In this document: positions 1 to 8,999 of the stretch, piece by piece
Layout: every line of letters starts with the position of its first letter
Numbering within the stretch: position 1 is the first letter of the stretch
Assembly: GCA_905216195.1 (NCBI GenBank)
Contig: CAJMSX010000011.1
Span: 1 to 64,000, forward strand
Direction: 5' to 3'
DNA length: 64,000 bases
From: an uncultured bacterium
GTDB taxonomy: Bacteria; Bacteroidota; Bacteroidia; Bacteroidales; Marinifilaceae
Notes under the pieces: model-generated
The model's database searches: none
The model's input: the letters and a program-made list of their open reading frames with translations, nothing else
What the model was told of the DNA's origin: nothing
Program-made: the position numbers and the translations under genes

Positions 1-87
1 GTGATTGGAAGGTCTGGGTACCTGGGTCAGTTTGTAGAAGTTTTCCCAGATCGCCTGAGGTTGTAAGTCTTTGATTGTTTTACTCAT
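1..87 (-). CDS. pepD: Aminoacyl-histidine dipeptidase PepD, N-terminal fragment
   Basis: Only the first 29 codons lie in the window; the gene runs off the left edge. The start reads MSKTIKDLQPQAIWENFY and continues to PRPSNH, which matches the start of Bacteroidales PepD (M20 family dipeptidases that split Xaa-His and other dipeptides in the cytoplasm). No catalytic residue is visible. It sits 46 bases downstream of the DPP4-like gene on the same strand, so the two may form a peptide-degradation operon. The identity rests on this short N-terminus. Confidence 0.7.
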   Translation of the reverse strand, partial: MSKTIKDLQPQAIWENFYKLTQVPRPSNH

Positions 88-133
88 CTCTATTTTATTT
101 AATGGTTTGTTTTATAGTCTGTCGTCAACCGGA

Positions 134-2341
134 TTATTTCAAATGTTCGTTCAGAAATTTTACGAATTTGGTATAAAGTTGCAGGCTGGTGTTGCCGCCG
201 TAAATGCTATGGTTGCGATTGGTATAGATACCCATATCGAACTGTTTGTTTGCCTGTACCAGTTTTTCCGCCAGTTCGTAAGTATTCTGAATGTGTACGT
301 TGTCGTCTGCCGTACCGTGGCAGATCAAAAGATTTCCTTTCAGACGGTCGGCCCAGTTCAGGGGGGCATTTTCTTCGTATCCTTTTTCATTTTCCCGGGG
401 GGTACGCATGTATCTTTCCGTATAAACGGAATCGTAAAATTTGAAATGGGTTACAGGCGCTACGGCAATACCGGTGCTAAAAACATCGTTTCCTTTCATC
501 ATACAGAGGGAGGACATAAATCCGCCGTAGCTCCATCCCCAGATTCCTATTTTTGACGGATGGATATAGGGTTGACCGGCCAGCCACTTGGCTGCGGCAA
601 TCATATCGTCGCTTTCGATTTTACCGAGTTGCATATAGGTGCATTTGCGGAACTCTTCTCCCCGGGCTGCAGTTCCTCTGGGATCTATACAGGCCACTAC
701 ATATCCTTCCTGAGTGAGGTAATTCAGCCAGTTGATTCCTCCCCAGGCGTTTTTCACCTGTTGGGAATTCGGACCGCTGTATTGGGTAATCAGCAGAGGG
801 TATTTCCGGTCCGGATCGAAATCGGCCGGCTTCATGATCCAGGCGTTCAGCATGGTTTTTCCGTCGGCTGCCGGAATCCGGATAAATTCCTTAGGCGATA
901 TGGCATAGCTTTTCAAAGTTTGCTGCAATGTCGCATTATCTTCCAGCGTCCTGATTTTTTGATTTTTGGAATTGAATAAACTCGTTACCGGAGGAGTAGC
1001 TGCATCCGATACGGTGTGAATATAATAACGGTAATTCTTGCTGAAATTCACCTCGTTCCATCCTTTCGCCGGAGTCAGCTTTTTCTTTCGGCCTTTGCTG
1101 TCTACCGAATAAACGTATTTTTCCAGGGGAGATTCCTCGTGAGAAGAATAATAATATACTTTCCGTAGCGGATCATATCCGTAAAAATCGGCTATATCGT
1201 AATTACCCGAGGTAAGGGCTTTTTTCTGATTTCCGGCCATGTCGTATAAATAGAGGTGCATAAAGCCGTTTTTTTCACTGGTAATGACGAAATGTTGTCC
1301 GTCTTCCAGGAAAACCAGATTGTCGAGATTGCTTTCGTCTATGTAATATTTGTTTTCTTCCCGGTAGAGTAGGGTGGATTTTCCCGTTCTGACGTTTGCG
1401 GTCCATACTTCCAGTTTGTTTTGATGACGGTTCAGGCGAAGGATGGCGAGTTTTTTAGGATCTTTCGTCCAACGGATCCGCGGGATGTAGATGTCTGTTT
1501 CCTCTCCGGTGTCCATGGTCAGGGTGGTGCGGTCCTGCAGATCGTATACGTGTACCGAAACCGTCGAATTGGTTTCTCCCGCTTTGGGATATTTGTATTT
1601 GTACACGGAAGGGTAGAGGGCATTTTCTTTTAAGGCCGGGCTTTGTCCCTCGAACATATTCATGAGGTATTCTTTCACTCCCGACTCATCGAATTTGATA
1701 TATGCCAGGGCTGATCCGTCGGGTGCCCATTCGAACGCCCGGTTGAAGGAAAATTCTTCTTCGTATACCCAGTCCGGCGCTCCGTTGATGATGTGATTCA
1801 TTTCGCCGTCATCGGTTATTTGTCTTTCCGAGCCGAACCGGAGATCGTGCAGAAACAGGTTATTGTTGCGCATGAAAGCGATACGATAGCCGTCCGGTGA
1901 AAAAGTCGCCAAACGCTGACTGCCGTTTTCGGAAAGGGGTTTCAATTCCCGGTTTTTGAAATCGTAAATGTAATAATCGGCCGTATAAGAACGGCGGTAA
2001 ATGGGATGTATATTCGTGCTGATCAGCATGTAATTTTCCCCGGCATTGAAGTCGTACTCGCCTATGTATTTTACATCTTCGTTTTCCAGAGCATCCAGGT
2101 CCAGCAAGGTAGCTACCGGCTTCCCGGACTTATAACTGTATTTGACAATTTTCCTGCCGTTGTCCTCCAATACCGTATAGTGTTCACCGTCCTTCATCGA
2201 ACGTAGGCCGCGTACGGTTTGGGTACGGAAGGTTCCGTTTTTAAAAATGTCGTTTAAGGAAATTTCTGAAGGCTGGGCGGATAAAGGGTAACCTAATCCC
2301 GATAAAATCAATAAAATAACAATACAATACAAACTTTTCAT
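134..2341 (-). CDS. Dipeptidyl peptidase IV (S9B family serine peptidase)
   Basis: 735 residues, the usual length of bacterial DPP4. An N-terminal hydrophobic stretch ending in LSAQ (about residues 1-23) is a signal peptide, so the enzyme should be periplasmic or surface-exposed. A beta-propeller fills the first two thirds and an alpha/beta-hydrolase domain the C-terminal third. The triad is visible: Ser in GWSYGG, Asp in HGTADDNVH and His in RNHSIYGG. The family removes Xaa-Pro or Xaa-Ala dipeptides from peptide N-termini. It lies upstream of pepD on the same strand. It is outside the polysaccharide region and looks intact. Confidence 0.93.
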   Translation of the reverse strand: MKSLYCIVILLILSGLGYPLSAQPSEISLNDIFKNGTFRTQTVRGLRSMKDGEHYTVLEDNGRKIVKYSYKSGKPVATLLDLDALENEDVKYIGEYDFNAGENYMLISTNIHPIYRRSYTADYYIYDFKNRELKPLSENGSQRLATFSPDGYRIAFMRNNNLFLHDLRFGSERQITDDGEMNHIINGAPDWVYEEEFSFNRAFEWAPDGSALAYIKFDESGVKEYLMNMFEGQSPALKENALYPSVYKYKYPKAGETNSTVSVHVYDLQDRTTLTMDTGEETDIYIPRIRWTKDPKKLAILRLNRHQNKLEVWTANVRTGKSTLLYREENKYYIDESNLDNLVFLEDGQHFVITSEKNGFMHLYLYDMAGNQKKALTSGNYDIADFYGYDPLRKVYYYSSHEESPLEKYVYSVDSKGRKKKLTPAKGWNEVNFSKNYRYYIHTVSDAATPPVTSLFNSKNQKIRTLEDNATLQQTLKSYAISPKEFIRIPAADGKTMLNAWIMKPADFDPDRKYPLLITQYSGPNSQQVKNAWGGINWLNYLTQEGYVVACIDPRGTAARGEEFRKCTYMQLGKIESDDMIAAAKWLAGQPYIHPSKIGIWGWSYGGFMSSLCMMKGNDVFSTGIAVAPVTHFKFYDSVYTERYMRTPRENEKGYEENAPLNWADRLKGNLLICHGTADDNVHIQNTYELAEKLVQANKQFDMGIYTNRNHSIYGGNTSLQLYTKFVKFLNEHLK

Positions 2342-2476
2342 TTTTCGGATTTATTTGAATTTTTTTATCGTGGCTCAAAGGTTTAAAAAAAATCTCTGAA
2401 AACAAAGATTTTTCTTCTTTAAAAGTTTATGATTTAAGCGATCGCCGACAATGTAGGTTATCTGCAAAAAAAAATA

Positions 2477-2484
2477 TATCTTTG
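2477..2484 (+). promoter_or_regulatory. Bacteroides-type -7 box for tgt
   Basis: TATCTTTG fits the TAnnTTTG -7 consensus and lies about 103 bases before the tgt start. The expected TTTG near -33 is not clear, only a TG-rich stretch around 2451-2458, so this is a partial match. The rest of 2342-2587 between the divergent DPP4 and tgt genes shows no gene. Confidence 0.5.
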
Positions 2485-2587
2485 TCCCCCCGGTACGATT
2501 CGGGGCCGGTATAACCTGAGCCGCTTTTCAAAGTTGTGAAATTTTTAGGAAGCGGGCTTGTAAATAAAAAGAGTCAACAGACTTAGC

Positions 2588-3718
2588 ATGCATTACACTT
2601 TATTGTATAAAGATAAAAAGAGTCAGGCCCGTTGCGGGGTGTTGACGACGGATCACGGAGATATACATACTCCGATTTTTATGCCGGTAGGCACCGTGGG
2701 GACCGTTAAGGCGGTTCATGCCCGGGAGTTAAAACAGGACATCGGGGCCGAAATTATCTTAGGGAATACTTACCATCTTTATTTACGGCCGGGAACGGAT
2801 ATTTTGCAGGCGGCCGGAGGTTTACATAAATTCAATTCCTGGGACCGTCCGATTCTGACGGATAGCGGCGGATTTCAGGTATTTTCGCTGACGGACAGCC
2901 GTAAAATTACACAGGAAGGTGTAGAGTTCCGTTCGCATATCGACGGTTCAAAACATGGGTTTACTCCGGAAAGAGTAATGGATATCCAACGGAAGATCGG
3001 AGCGGATATCGTCATGGCTTTCGATGAATGTCCTCCGGGAACGAGTGACTACGCTTATGCCGAAAAATCCCTGCGGTTGACCCAGGCCTGGCTGGAACGT
3101 TGTATCGCGCGTTTCGATACAACGGAACCTTTATACGGATACGAACAAAATTTATTTCCTATCGTACAGGGGTGTGTCTATAAAGATCTCCGGGAAAAAT
3201 CGGCGGAACACGCGGTGGCCTTCAACCGGGCCGGTTATGCCATCGGAGGTTTGGCTGTAGGGGAACCGGCCGAAGACATGTACGCGATGATAGAAGTCGT
3301 AAACCGTATTTTGCCCGAGGATAAGCCACGCTATCTGATGGGGGTGGGGACTCCGGAGAACCTGTTGGAAGCCATTGCTTTGGGCGTGGATATGTTCGAT
3401 TGCGTGATGCCTACCCGAAACGGAAGAAACGGTATGTTGTTTACGACGGAGGGGATAATCAATATCAAGAACCGGAAATGGGACCGGGATTTTTCTCCCA
3501 TCGATCCCGCGGGTATTTGTTTTGTCGATCAGGATTATTCGAAAGCTTATTTAAGGCATCTGATCAAGGCGGACGAGATCCTGGGATTACAGATTTGTTC
3601 CATTCAGAACCTGGCTTTTTACCTTTGGCTGGTTCGGGAAGCCCGCAAACATATTGAAGAAGGCGATTTTGTAAGCTGGAAGGCGGGTATGGTAAAAAAA
3701 GTGATGAGCAGGCTTTAA
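2588..3718 (+). CDS. tgt: Queuine tRNA-ribosyltransferase
   Basis: 376 residues, full length for bacterial Tgt, which exchanges guanine 34 for preQ1 in GUN-anticodon tRNAs. The substrate motif DSGGFQVFSL begins at Asp91/92 and the second motif VMPTRNGRNG is intact. The C-terminal zinc site is not canonical: where typical enzymes have CxCxxC and a later His, this one has Gly309, Cys311, Asp314 and Gln340, so only one of four ligands remains. The neighbouring sequence (YSKAYLRHL) aligns well, so this is not a frameshift. An lptF/lptG-like gene follows 17 bases later, probably co-transcribed. Confidence 0.95.
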   Translation: MHYTLLYKDKKSQARCGVLTTDHGDIHTPIFMPVGTVGTVKAVHARELKQDIGAEIILGNTYHLYLRPGTDILQAAGGLHKFNSWDRPILTDSGGFQVFSLTDSRKITQEGVEFRSHIDGSKHGFTPERVMDIQRKIGADIVMAFDECPPGTSDYAYAEKSLRLTQAWLERCIARFDTTEPLYGYEQNLFPIVQGCVYKDLREKSAEHAVAFNRAGYAIGGLAVGEPAEDMYAMIEVVNRILPEDKPRYLMGVGTPENLLEAIALGVDMFDCVMPTRNGRNGMLFTTEGIINIKNRKWDRDFSPIDPAGICFVDQDYSKAYLRHLIKADEILGLQICSIQNLAFYLWLVREARKHIEEGDFVSWKAGMVKKVMSRL

Positions 3719-3735
3719 TAAAGGAACGTATACCG

Positions 3736-4815
3736 ATGAAAACGCTTGATTTATATATAATCCGTAAATTTCTGGGAACCTTTTTCTTTTCCATGGGACT
3801 TATCCTGTGTATTGTGGTGGTGTTCGACGTATCGGAAAGGCTGGAAAAATTTATAGAGAACGATGCTCCCATCAAAGGAATTATTTTTGATTATTATTTA
3901 AACTTCATCCCTTATTTCGCCAATGTTTTTTCTTCACTTTTTACTTTTATTTCCGTTATCTTTTTTACTTCTAAAATGGCGTACGACAGCGAAATCATCG
4001 CTATTTTGAGTACGGGAATCAGTTTTAAGCGTTTTTTGGTACCTTATTTTATTTCCGCTACCATTATTGCGGTACTTTCCTTTTTTCTGAGTGCTTATAT
4101 TATTCCGAACGCGAATCAGACGCGTATCGAATTCCAGAAAGAATACATGGGGAAAAAATTTTCCAATAAGGAGGCGAATATTCACCGTCAGATTGCGCCC
4201 GGGGTTTTTATTTATATGTCGAATTATTCGGTTACTTCCAATATCGGTTATGATTTTTCGATAGAAAATTTTAAGGGGGATACCTTGATCAGCAAGCTGA
4301 CTTCTTCCCGTATCGCCTGGGATAAGGATAAGAATCAATGGACGATCTACAATTGGAAGCGGCGCGAATTAGCGGGGGATAAGGAAATATATACCAAGGG
4401 AATCCGGATCGATACCTTACTGGAATTCATGCCTTCGGAATTTTCCGAGGATCCCAAACGGATCAAGGAACAGCTTACTTTGCCGGAGCTGGACGAGTAC
4501 ATCGAAAGAATGAAATTGAGAGGAAGTTCCAATATTACGGAATTTCAAATTGAAAAATATAAGGTATGGGCGAATGCTTTTGCGACCTTTATTCTGACTT
4601 TGATCGGAGTGAGTATTTCCTCCCGGAAAATACGGGGAGGGATGGGATTTCATCTCGGTCTGGGATTATTGCTCAGTTTTTCGTACATTTTATTTATGCA
4701 ATTTTCAACAGTTTTTGCAACAAACGGAAACATGAATCCGTTATTATCGGTGTGGATACCGAATATGTTGTTTACGGTAATTGCATTATTGGTATACCGT
4801 ACGGCGCCCAAATAA
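3736..4815 (+). CDS. LptF/LptG family LPS-export permease (YjgP/YjgQ)
   Basis: 359 residues with the LptF/LptG layout: about three membrane segments in the first 130 residues, a periplasmic domain of about 170 residues, and about three membrane segments at the C-terminus. The start (KTLDLYIIRKFLGTFFFSMG) is typical of the family. LptF/LptG with LptB extract lipopolysaccharide from the inner membrane and pass it to the periplasmic bridge. Which of the two subunits this is cannot be told here. It follows tgt by 17 bases, an order I recall as common in Bacteroidetes. Confidence 0.88.
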   Translation: MKTLDLYIIRKFLGTFFFSMGLILCIVVVFDVSERLEKFIENDAPIKGIIFDYYLNFIPYFANVFSSLFTFISVIFFTSKMAYDSEIIAILSTGISFKRFLVPYFISATIIAVLSFFLSAYIIPNANQTRIEFQKEYMGKKFSNKEANIHRQIAPGVFIYMSNYSVTSNIGYDFSIENFKGDTLISKLTSSRIAWDKDKNQWTIYNWKRRELAGDKEIYTKGIRIDTLLEFMPSEFSEDPKRIKEQLTLPELDEYIERMKLRGSSNITEFQIEKYKVWANAFATFILTLIGVSISSRKIRGGMGFHLGLGLLLSFSYILFMQFSTVFATNGNMNPLLSVWIPNMLFTVIALLVYRTAPK

Positions 4816-4902
4816 AAGTTAACGGAAGAAAAAAAGACTGCCCGTGAGGGCTATAATCAATTAATAATTACGCGAAATCGGGTGTAATAAATTCAGAAAC
4901 CA

Positions 4903-6243
4903 ATGATGGAAAAAGAGTATTATAAAAAGGAAAACGAAGGAAACCGGAGATTCCAACGCCGGGAAAACAACCGGGATAACCGGTATGAACGGGAGAATCG
5001 GTATGAACGGGGAGAGCGCAGTTACAACCGGGAACGAAAGGAAGATTCCGGGCGCAATTTCAACCGGTATTCCAACCGGGAAACCGGTGAAAATACGGAG
5101 CAAAGGCGGGAATACCGGAACAGCCGGGGCAGAGACGATTTCCGGAGGGAGGATTTCCGGAGAGAAGGACGCCGTCCTTTTATCCGCCGGGAAAATACCG
5201 ATGGACCGGAACGGCGTGTGTCCGGCCCCTATCGCCGGGAATATCGGGAAAATACAGTTCGGAACGATGGTCCGGAGACTCGGAGATATACCAGAAGAGA
5301 ACATGCTCCCGACCGCGAGCAAAACCAGGAATACCGGGGAAAGCGAGAGTATCGCAAAGAAACGGGGCGGGAAGAAAATACGTTTGGAAAACGTCGGGTT
5401 GAAATGCCTTACCGGAAAAAACCGGTTCAACGGCCGGAAGGTATGGACGCGGCCGGCAGAGCGGAGTTACAGCAGAAACATTACAGTAAGAAAAAGCAGC
5501 TGACTCACCGGCTGAAAAAAGCTGACGAAGAAAAAGAATTGAGGCTGAACCGTTATATTTCAATGGGGGGAGTCTGTTCCCGGCGGGATGCTGATGCTTT
5601 GATTACGGAAGGTCGGGTAAAAGTGAACGGAGAGGTTGTACAGACTGTCGGGATAAAGGTAAAAAGGACGGACCGTGTGGAGGTAGACGATACGGTGGTT
5701 ACTCCGGAACGTAAGGTATACCTCGTACTGAATAAGCCGAAAGATTACGTAACTACGGTGGAGGATCCTTTGGAGCGGAAGACCGTCATGACGCTTATCG
5801 AAGGAGCCTGTAAAGAGCGGATTTATCCGATCGGCCGCCTGGACCGCAATACCACAGGCGTGTTGTTGTTTACCAATGACGGAGATCTGGCTAAAAAATT
5901 GACTCATCCCAAATACGAACATAAGAAAATCTATCACGTTTTCTTAGATAAGCCTTTGGAAACGAGCGATATGGAAAGTATAGCCGGAGGAATGGAACTG
6001 GAAGACGGCTTTATCAAAGCCGATGAAATAAGTTATGTGTCTACGGACCGGAGCGAGGTAGGAATAGAAATCCATTCCGGACGGAATCGTATCGTCAGGA
6101 GGATTTTTGAGCATTTAGGATATCAGATTGTCCGGTTGGACCGGGTATATTTTGCCGGTATCACCAAGAAGAATCTTCCGCGGGGACGGTGGAGATTTTT
6201 GACTCCCGAAGAAGTTAAATTTCTTAAGATATATAGAGTTTAG
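4903..6243 (+). CDS. RluB/RsuA-type pseudouridine synthase with long charged N-terminal extension
   Basis: 446 residues. The C-terminal 240 carry an S4 RNA-binding domain (from about residue 207, LRLNRYISMGGVCSRRDAD) and the RsuA/RluB catalytic domain with GRLDRNTTGVLLF, whose Asp314 is the expected nucleophile. The family isomerises uridine in rRNA. The first 190 residues are a low-complexity tract rich in Arg, Asn, Glu, Tyr and Gly (repeats such as NRYERENRYERGER), probably disordered and RNA-binding. Two adjacent ATG codons (4903, 4906) could start it. Which rRNA site is modified cannot be told. Confidence 0.9.
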   Translation: MMEKEYYKKENEGNRRFQRRENNRDNRYERENRYERGERSYNRERKEDSGRNFNRYSNRETGENTEQRREYRNSRGRDDFRREDFRREGRRPFIRRENTDGPERRVSGPYRREYRENTVRNDGPETRRYTRREHAPDREQNQEYRGKREYRKETGREENTFGKRRVEMPYRKKPVQRPEGMDAAGRAELQQKHYSKKKQLTHRLKKADEEKELRLNRYISMGGVCSRRDADALITEGRVKVNGEVVQTVGIKVKRTDRVEVDDTVVTPERKVYLVLNKPKDYVTTVEDPLERKTVMTLIEGACKERIYPIGRLDRNTTGVLLFTNDGDLAKKLTHPKYEHKKIYHVFLDKPLETSDMESIAGGMELEDGFIKADEISYVSTDRSEVGIEIHSGRNRIVRRIFEHLGYQIVRLDRVYFAGITKKNLPRGRWRFLTPEEVKFLKIYRV

Positions 6244-6333
6244 ACCCGTAAAGTAGTCTTAAGAAATAAACTATGTAGAATATTATTAAAAAAATGCTTA
6301 TATTGCAACGTTTTTATAAAATGGTAAACAACT

Positions 6334-8287
6334 ATGGTAGCATTTGTGTCACACGGGATTAACCGAATGAGGGTATTACAGAAAATCTCCTATACCCCTC
6401 GTTGGATCATTTTTATCATCGATGCATTTTTAAGTTTATTTGCGATTGGGGTAGCCTGCCTGGTGCTGGCGAATTTCCAACTGGATAAGATTGCCGTGGA
6501 GCCCCTGGTGAAAATCGTGTTGGTGGTGATGGGGGTAAGGTTAGTCAGTTTTATCGTGGGCCGCACTTATTCCGGTATTATTCGTTATACCGGTACCGAA
6601 GACGTTTTACGTATATTCTATGTATTGACTGCGGGAGAATTGATTTTATTGCTGATCAATGCCGGTTTTTTTATTTTCGACCAGACCTTTTTCATCCCTT
6701 TGGGTTTTTTGTTGATCGAATATATGGTATTGATGTGTGCGATGACCGTCAGTCGTCTGTTTATCAAAATTACTTTTGCTCAGTATGTGGATGCTTCCAA
6801 AGCCCGGAAAAACGTTATTATTTGCGGTAGCGATGAATACGGCATGATGGCGAAGCATGCCCTGGATAATGCGGTGGACGCTTCTTACAATATTCTGGCC
6901 TTCGTGGATATGAACGACAAAAAAGCCGGGAAAGTGCTGGAAGGAGTGAAAATCTATAAATCGGCGGCTTTACCTTATCTCCTGAAAAGACACAATGTGG
7001 ATAAGGTGGTGATTGCCAAAAAATTGCTGGCACAGTAAAAAAAGACGTTTGATCGAAACTTGTCTGAAATACAATGTAAATGTGCTGGAGGTACCGCAGT
7101 TTGAAAGTTGGATCAACGGAGAACTGAATATCAAGCATATCAAAAATATTAAGATCGAAGATTTACTGGACCGGGGAGTAATCGAACTGGACGATCAGGC
7201 GTTGAGGAAGCAATTGCTCAACAAAGTGATTCTGGTTACCGGCGCGGCAGGTTCTATCGGGAGCGAGATGGTGCGTCAGCTTACTTATTTCAAGCCTTCC
7301 CGGATTATTCTTTTTGATGAGGCGGAATCTCCCTTATATGACATACAACTGGAATTGAGTGAAAAATTCCGTTTTAACGATTTCGTTATCGAGATGGGAG
7401 ATGTCCGGGACTATGCCCGGGTGGAAAGCATATTTGTCAAATACAAACCCGATATTGTGTATCATGCCGCCGCTTATAAGCATGTTCCTATGGTGGAATT
7501 ATTGCCGATCGAAGGGGTCAAGACCAATATTTTCGGGACTAAAAACGTGGCCGATCTGGCGGTGCGTTTCGGTTGCGATAAGTTTGTGATGATTTCTACC
7601 GATAAAGCTGTCAATCCGACCAATGTGATGGGATGTACCAAACGAATCGCCGAGATTTACATCCAATCGCTCAACAGCAGGTCGAAGACTTGTTTTATTA
7701 CGACCCGTTTCGGGAATGTGTTGGGATCCAACGGTTCGGTAATCCCCCGTTTTACCCGTCAAATCGAAGAGGGAGGGCCGGTGACGGTAACCCATCCCGA
7801 TATTACCCGTTTCTTTATGACGATACCCGAAGCTTGCCAATTGGTTCTGCAGGCGGGAGCTTTGGGAGAAGGGGGCGAGATTTTTGTGTTTGATATGGGC
7901 GAAAGCGTGAAGATTGTGGACCTGGCCCGGAAAATGATCAAGCTGTCCGGTTTCGAAGTGGGGAAAGACATTCATATCGTATTTACCGGATTGCGTCCGG
8001 GTGAAAAATTGTATGAGGAAGTATTGAACGTGAAGGAAACCACTCTTCCGACTCCTCATAAGCGGATTAAAAGAGCCAAAGTGCGGGAGTACGATTTCGA
8101 GGAAATCAAAAATGAGGTGATAAAACTCCAGGCGGTTGTGGAAACCGGAAAAACTTTCGATGTCGTCCGCCAGATGAAACTCATTGTTCCCGAATTCATA
8201 TCTAAAAATTCGATTTACGAAGAAATTGATTTTCGGCTCGAAGCCAGTAAAGTGGACCAATTGGTAGAAAAAGCCGTGAAGGAATAA
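6334..8287 (+). pseudogene. CapD/WbpM/PglF-type UDP-sugar 4,6-dehydratase, frameshifted
   Basis: Two adjacent reading frames together make one long membrane-anchored nucleotide-sugar dehydratase. The first (6334-7038) holds the four-helix membrane domain and the first Rossmann fold (VIICGSDEYGMMAKHAL). The second (readable from 7013 to 8287) continues with KKRRLIETCLKYNVNVLEVP and the catalytic SDR domain (TGAAGSIGSE, STDKAVNPTNVMGCTK, with Met in place of Tyr as usual in this family). The first frame stops at TAA 7036-7038 beside a run of seven A. Dropping one base (T7036), or restoring two lost bases, rejoins the frames. Translation may start at 6334 or at ATG 6367. This is either a broken gene or a sequencing error. 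The product would form a UDP-4-keto-6-deoxy sugar for the first glycan residue. Confidence 0.85.
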
Positions 8288-8316
8288 GTAAATCTCATCT
8301 AATTTTAATCTGGAAG

Positions 8317-8826
8317 ATGGAACATTTTTATTCCTGGTATGCGGTGTATACGGCTTCCCGGGCAGAGAAAAAGGTGAAGGAAAGATTGGATGAGGCCGGA
8401 ATTGAAAATTACCTGCCGTTGCGTACGGAGGTCCGTATATGGAGCGACCGGAAAAAAAAAATAACTTTTCCGTTGATAGCCGGTTATATTTTTGTCAGAA
8501 TTACTGCCGGGGAATATTTGAAAGTATTGAATATTGCCGGGGTGGTTGCTTTTTTGCGGGAGAAATCCGTTCCTGCCGTTATTCCCGACGATCAGATACA
8601 CCGCCTGCGGATGATGGTCGAATATGCCATTGACGAGGTGGAGTTTTCAACCCATCCCGTAAAAATCGGGGATCATGTGATGGTGAAACAGGGAAATCTG
8701 GAAGGATTGATCGGAGAATTGGTGGAAATCCGCGGCAAATATAAAATAGCGATTCGTTTACAATATTTCGGTTGCGCTTTGACCACTATTCCTTTAGGTT
8801 GGGTGGAAAAAATAGAAAAAGATTGA
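8317..8826 (+). CDS. UpxY family transcription antiterminator (NusG-like)
   Basis: 169 residues. The N-terminal NusG domain is clear (WYAVYTASRAEKKVKERL, then FPLIAGYIFVRI near residues 51-62), and a KOW-like domain follows (VMVKQGNLEGLIGELVEIRG). UpxY proteins of Bacteroides capsule loci bind elongating RNA polymerase at a locus-specific leader and prevent early termination. No UpxZ-like partner is seen nearby. The gene follows the capD-like gene by 29 bases and precedes the export gene. Its most likely targets here are the leaders before 9000 and before the regulator/rmlA operon; that is inference. Confidence 0.88.
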   Translation: MEHFYSWYAVYTASRAEKKVKERLDEAGIENYLPLRTEVRIWSDRKKKITFPLIAGYIFVRITAGEYLKVLNIAGVVAFLREKSVPAVIPDDQIHRLRMMVEYAIDEVEFSTHPVKIGDHVMVKQGNLEGLIGELVEIRGKYKIAIRLQYFGCALTTIPLGWVEKIEKD

Positions 8827-8847
8827 TAAAAAGCGCGACAGATTTTT

Positions 8848-8874
8848 TTTGTTAAAGGTTTTTGGGTAATTTTG
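8848..8874 (+). promoter_or_regulatory. Bacteroides-type promoter before the export gene
   Basis: TTTG at 8848-8851 and TAATTTTG at 8867-8874. The -7 box is an exact TAnnTTTG match. The 15-base spacing is shorter than the usual 17-21, so the -33 assignment is weaker. It predicts a start near 8881 and a leader of about 120 bases before the export gene. Confidence 0.5.
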
Positions 8875-8893
8875 GACGCCTAAAACGGAGGTT

Positions 8894-8940
8894 CGGATTG
8901 TGAAATACACACAGCGGATTGAAAATCCGAAAATTTTCGG
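8894..8940 (+). promoter_or_regulatory. Leader with mutually exclusive hairpins
   Basis: CGGATT occurs at 8894-8899 and 8915-8920. The second copy pairs with AATCCG at 8924-8929 across a three-base loop. The same downstream arm overlaps a perfect 14-base palindrome, CCGAAAATTTTCGG, at 8927-8940. The two foldings cannot coexist, which resembles an attenuator or an antiterminator loading site in the leader of the export gene, just after upxY. No function is shown. Confidence 0.4.
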
Positions 8941-8999
8941 GACTTGATGTAAAGGGTATTCCGGTCGGGTAGAGAATCATGATTAAAATATAAAAAGAA

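Noticed and set aside
4861..5430. 189-residue open frame on the minus strand
   Set aside because: It is the antisense shadow of the repetitive Arg-rich part of the pseudouridine synthase gene; its composition (Pro/Phe/Ile repeats) mirrors that bias.
7013..7044. Programmed frameshifting at the A-rich stretch of the capD-like gene
   Set aside because: The zero-frame stop TAA lies before the A run, so a classic -1 slip on A-AAA-AAG is not possible. A +1 shift at CAG-TAA has no upstream stimulator that I can see. A mutation or sequencing error is simpler.
7499..8260. 253-residue open frame on the minus strand
   Set aside because: It lies opposite the well-conserved catalytic half of the CapD-like gene and shows no family motif.
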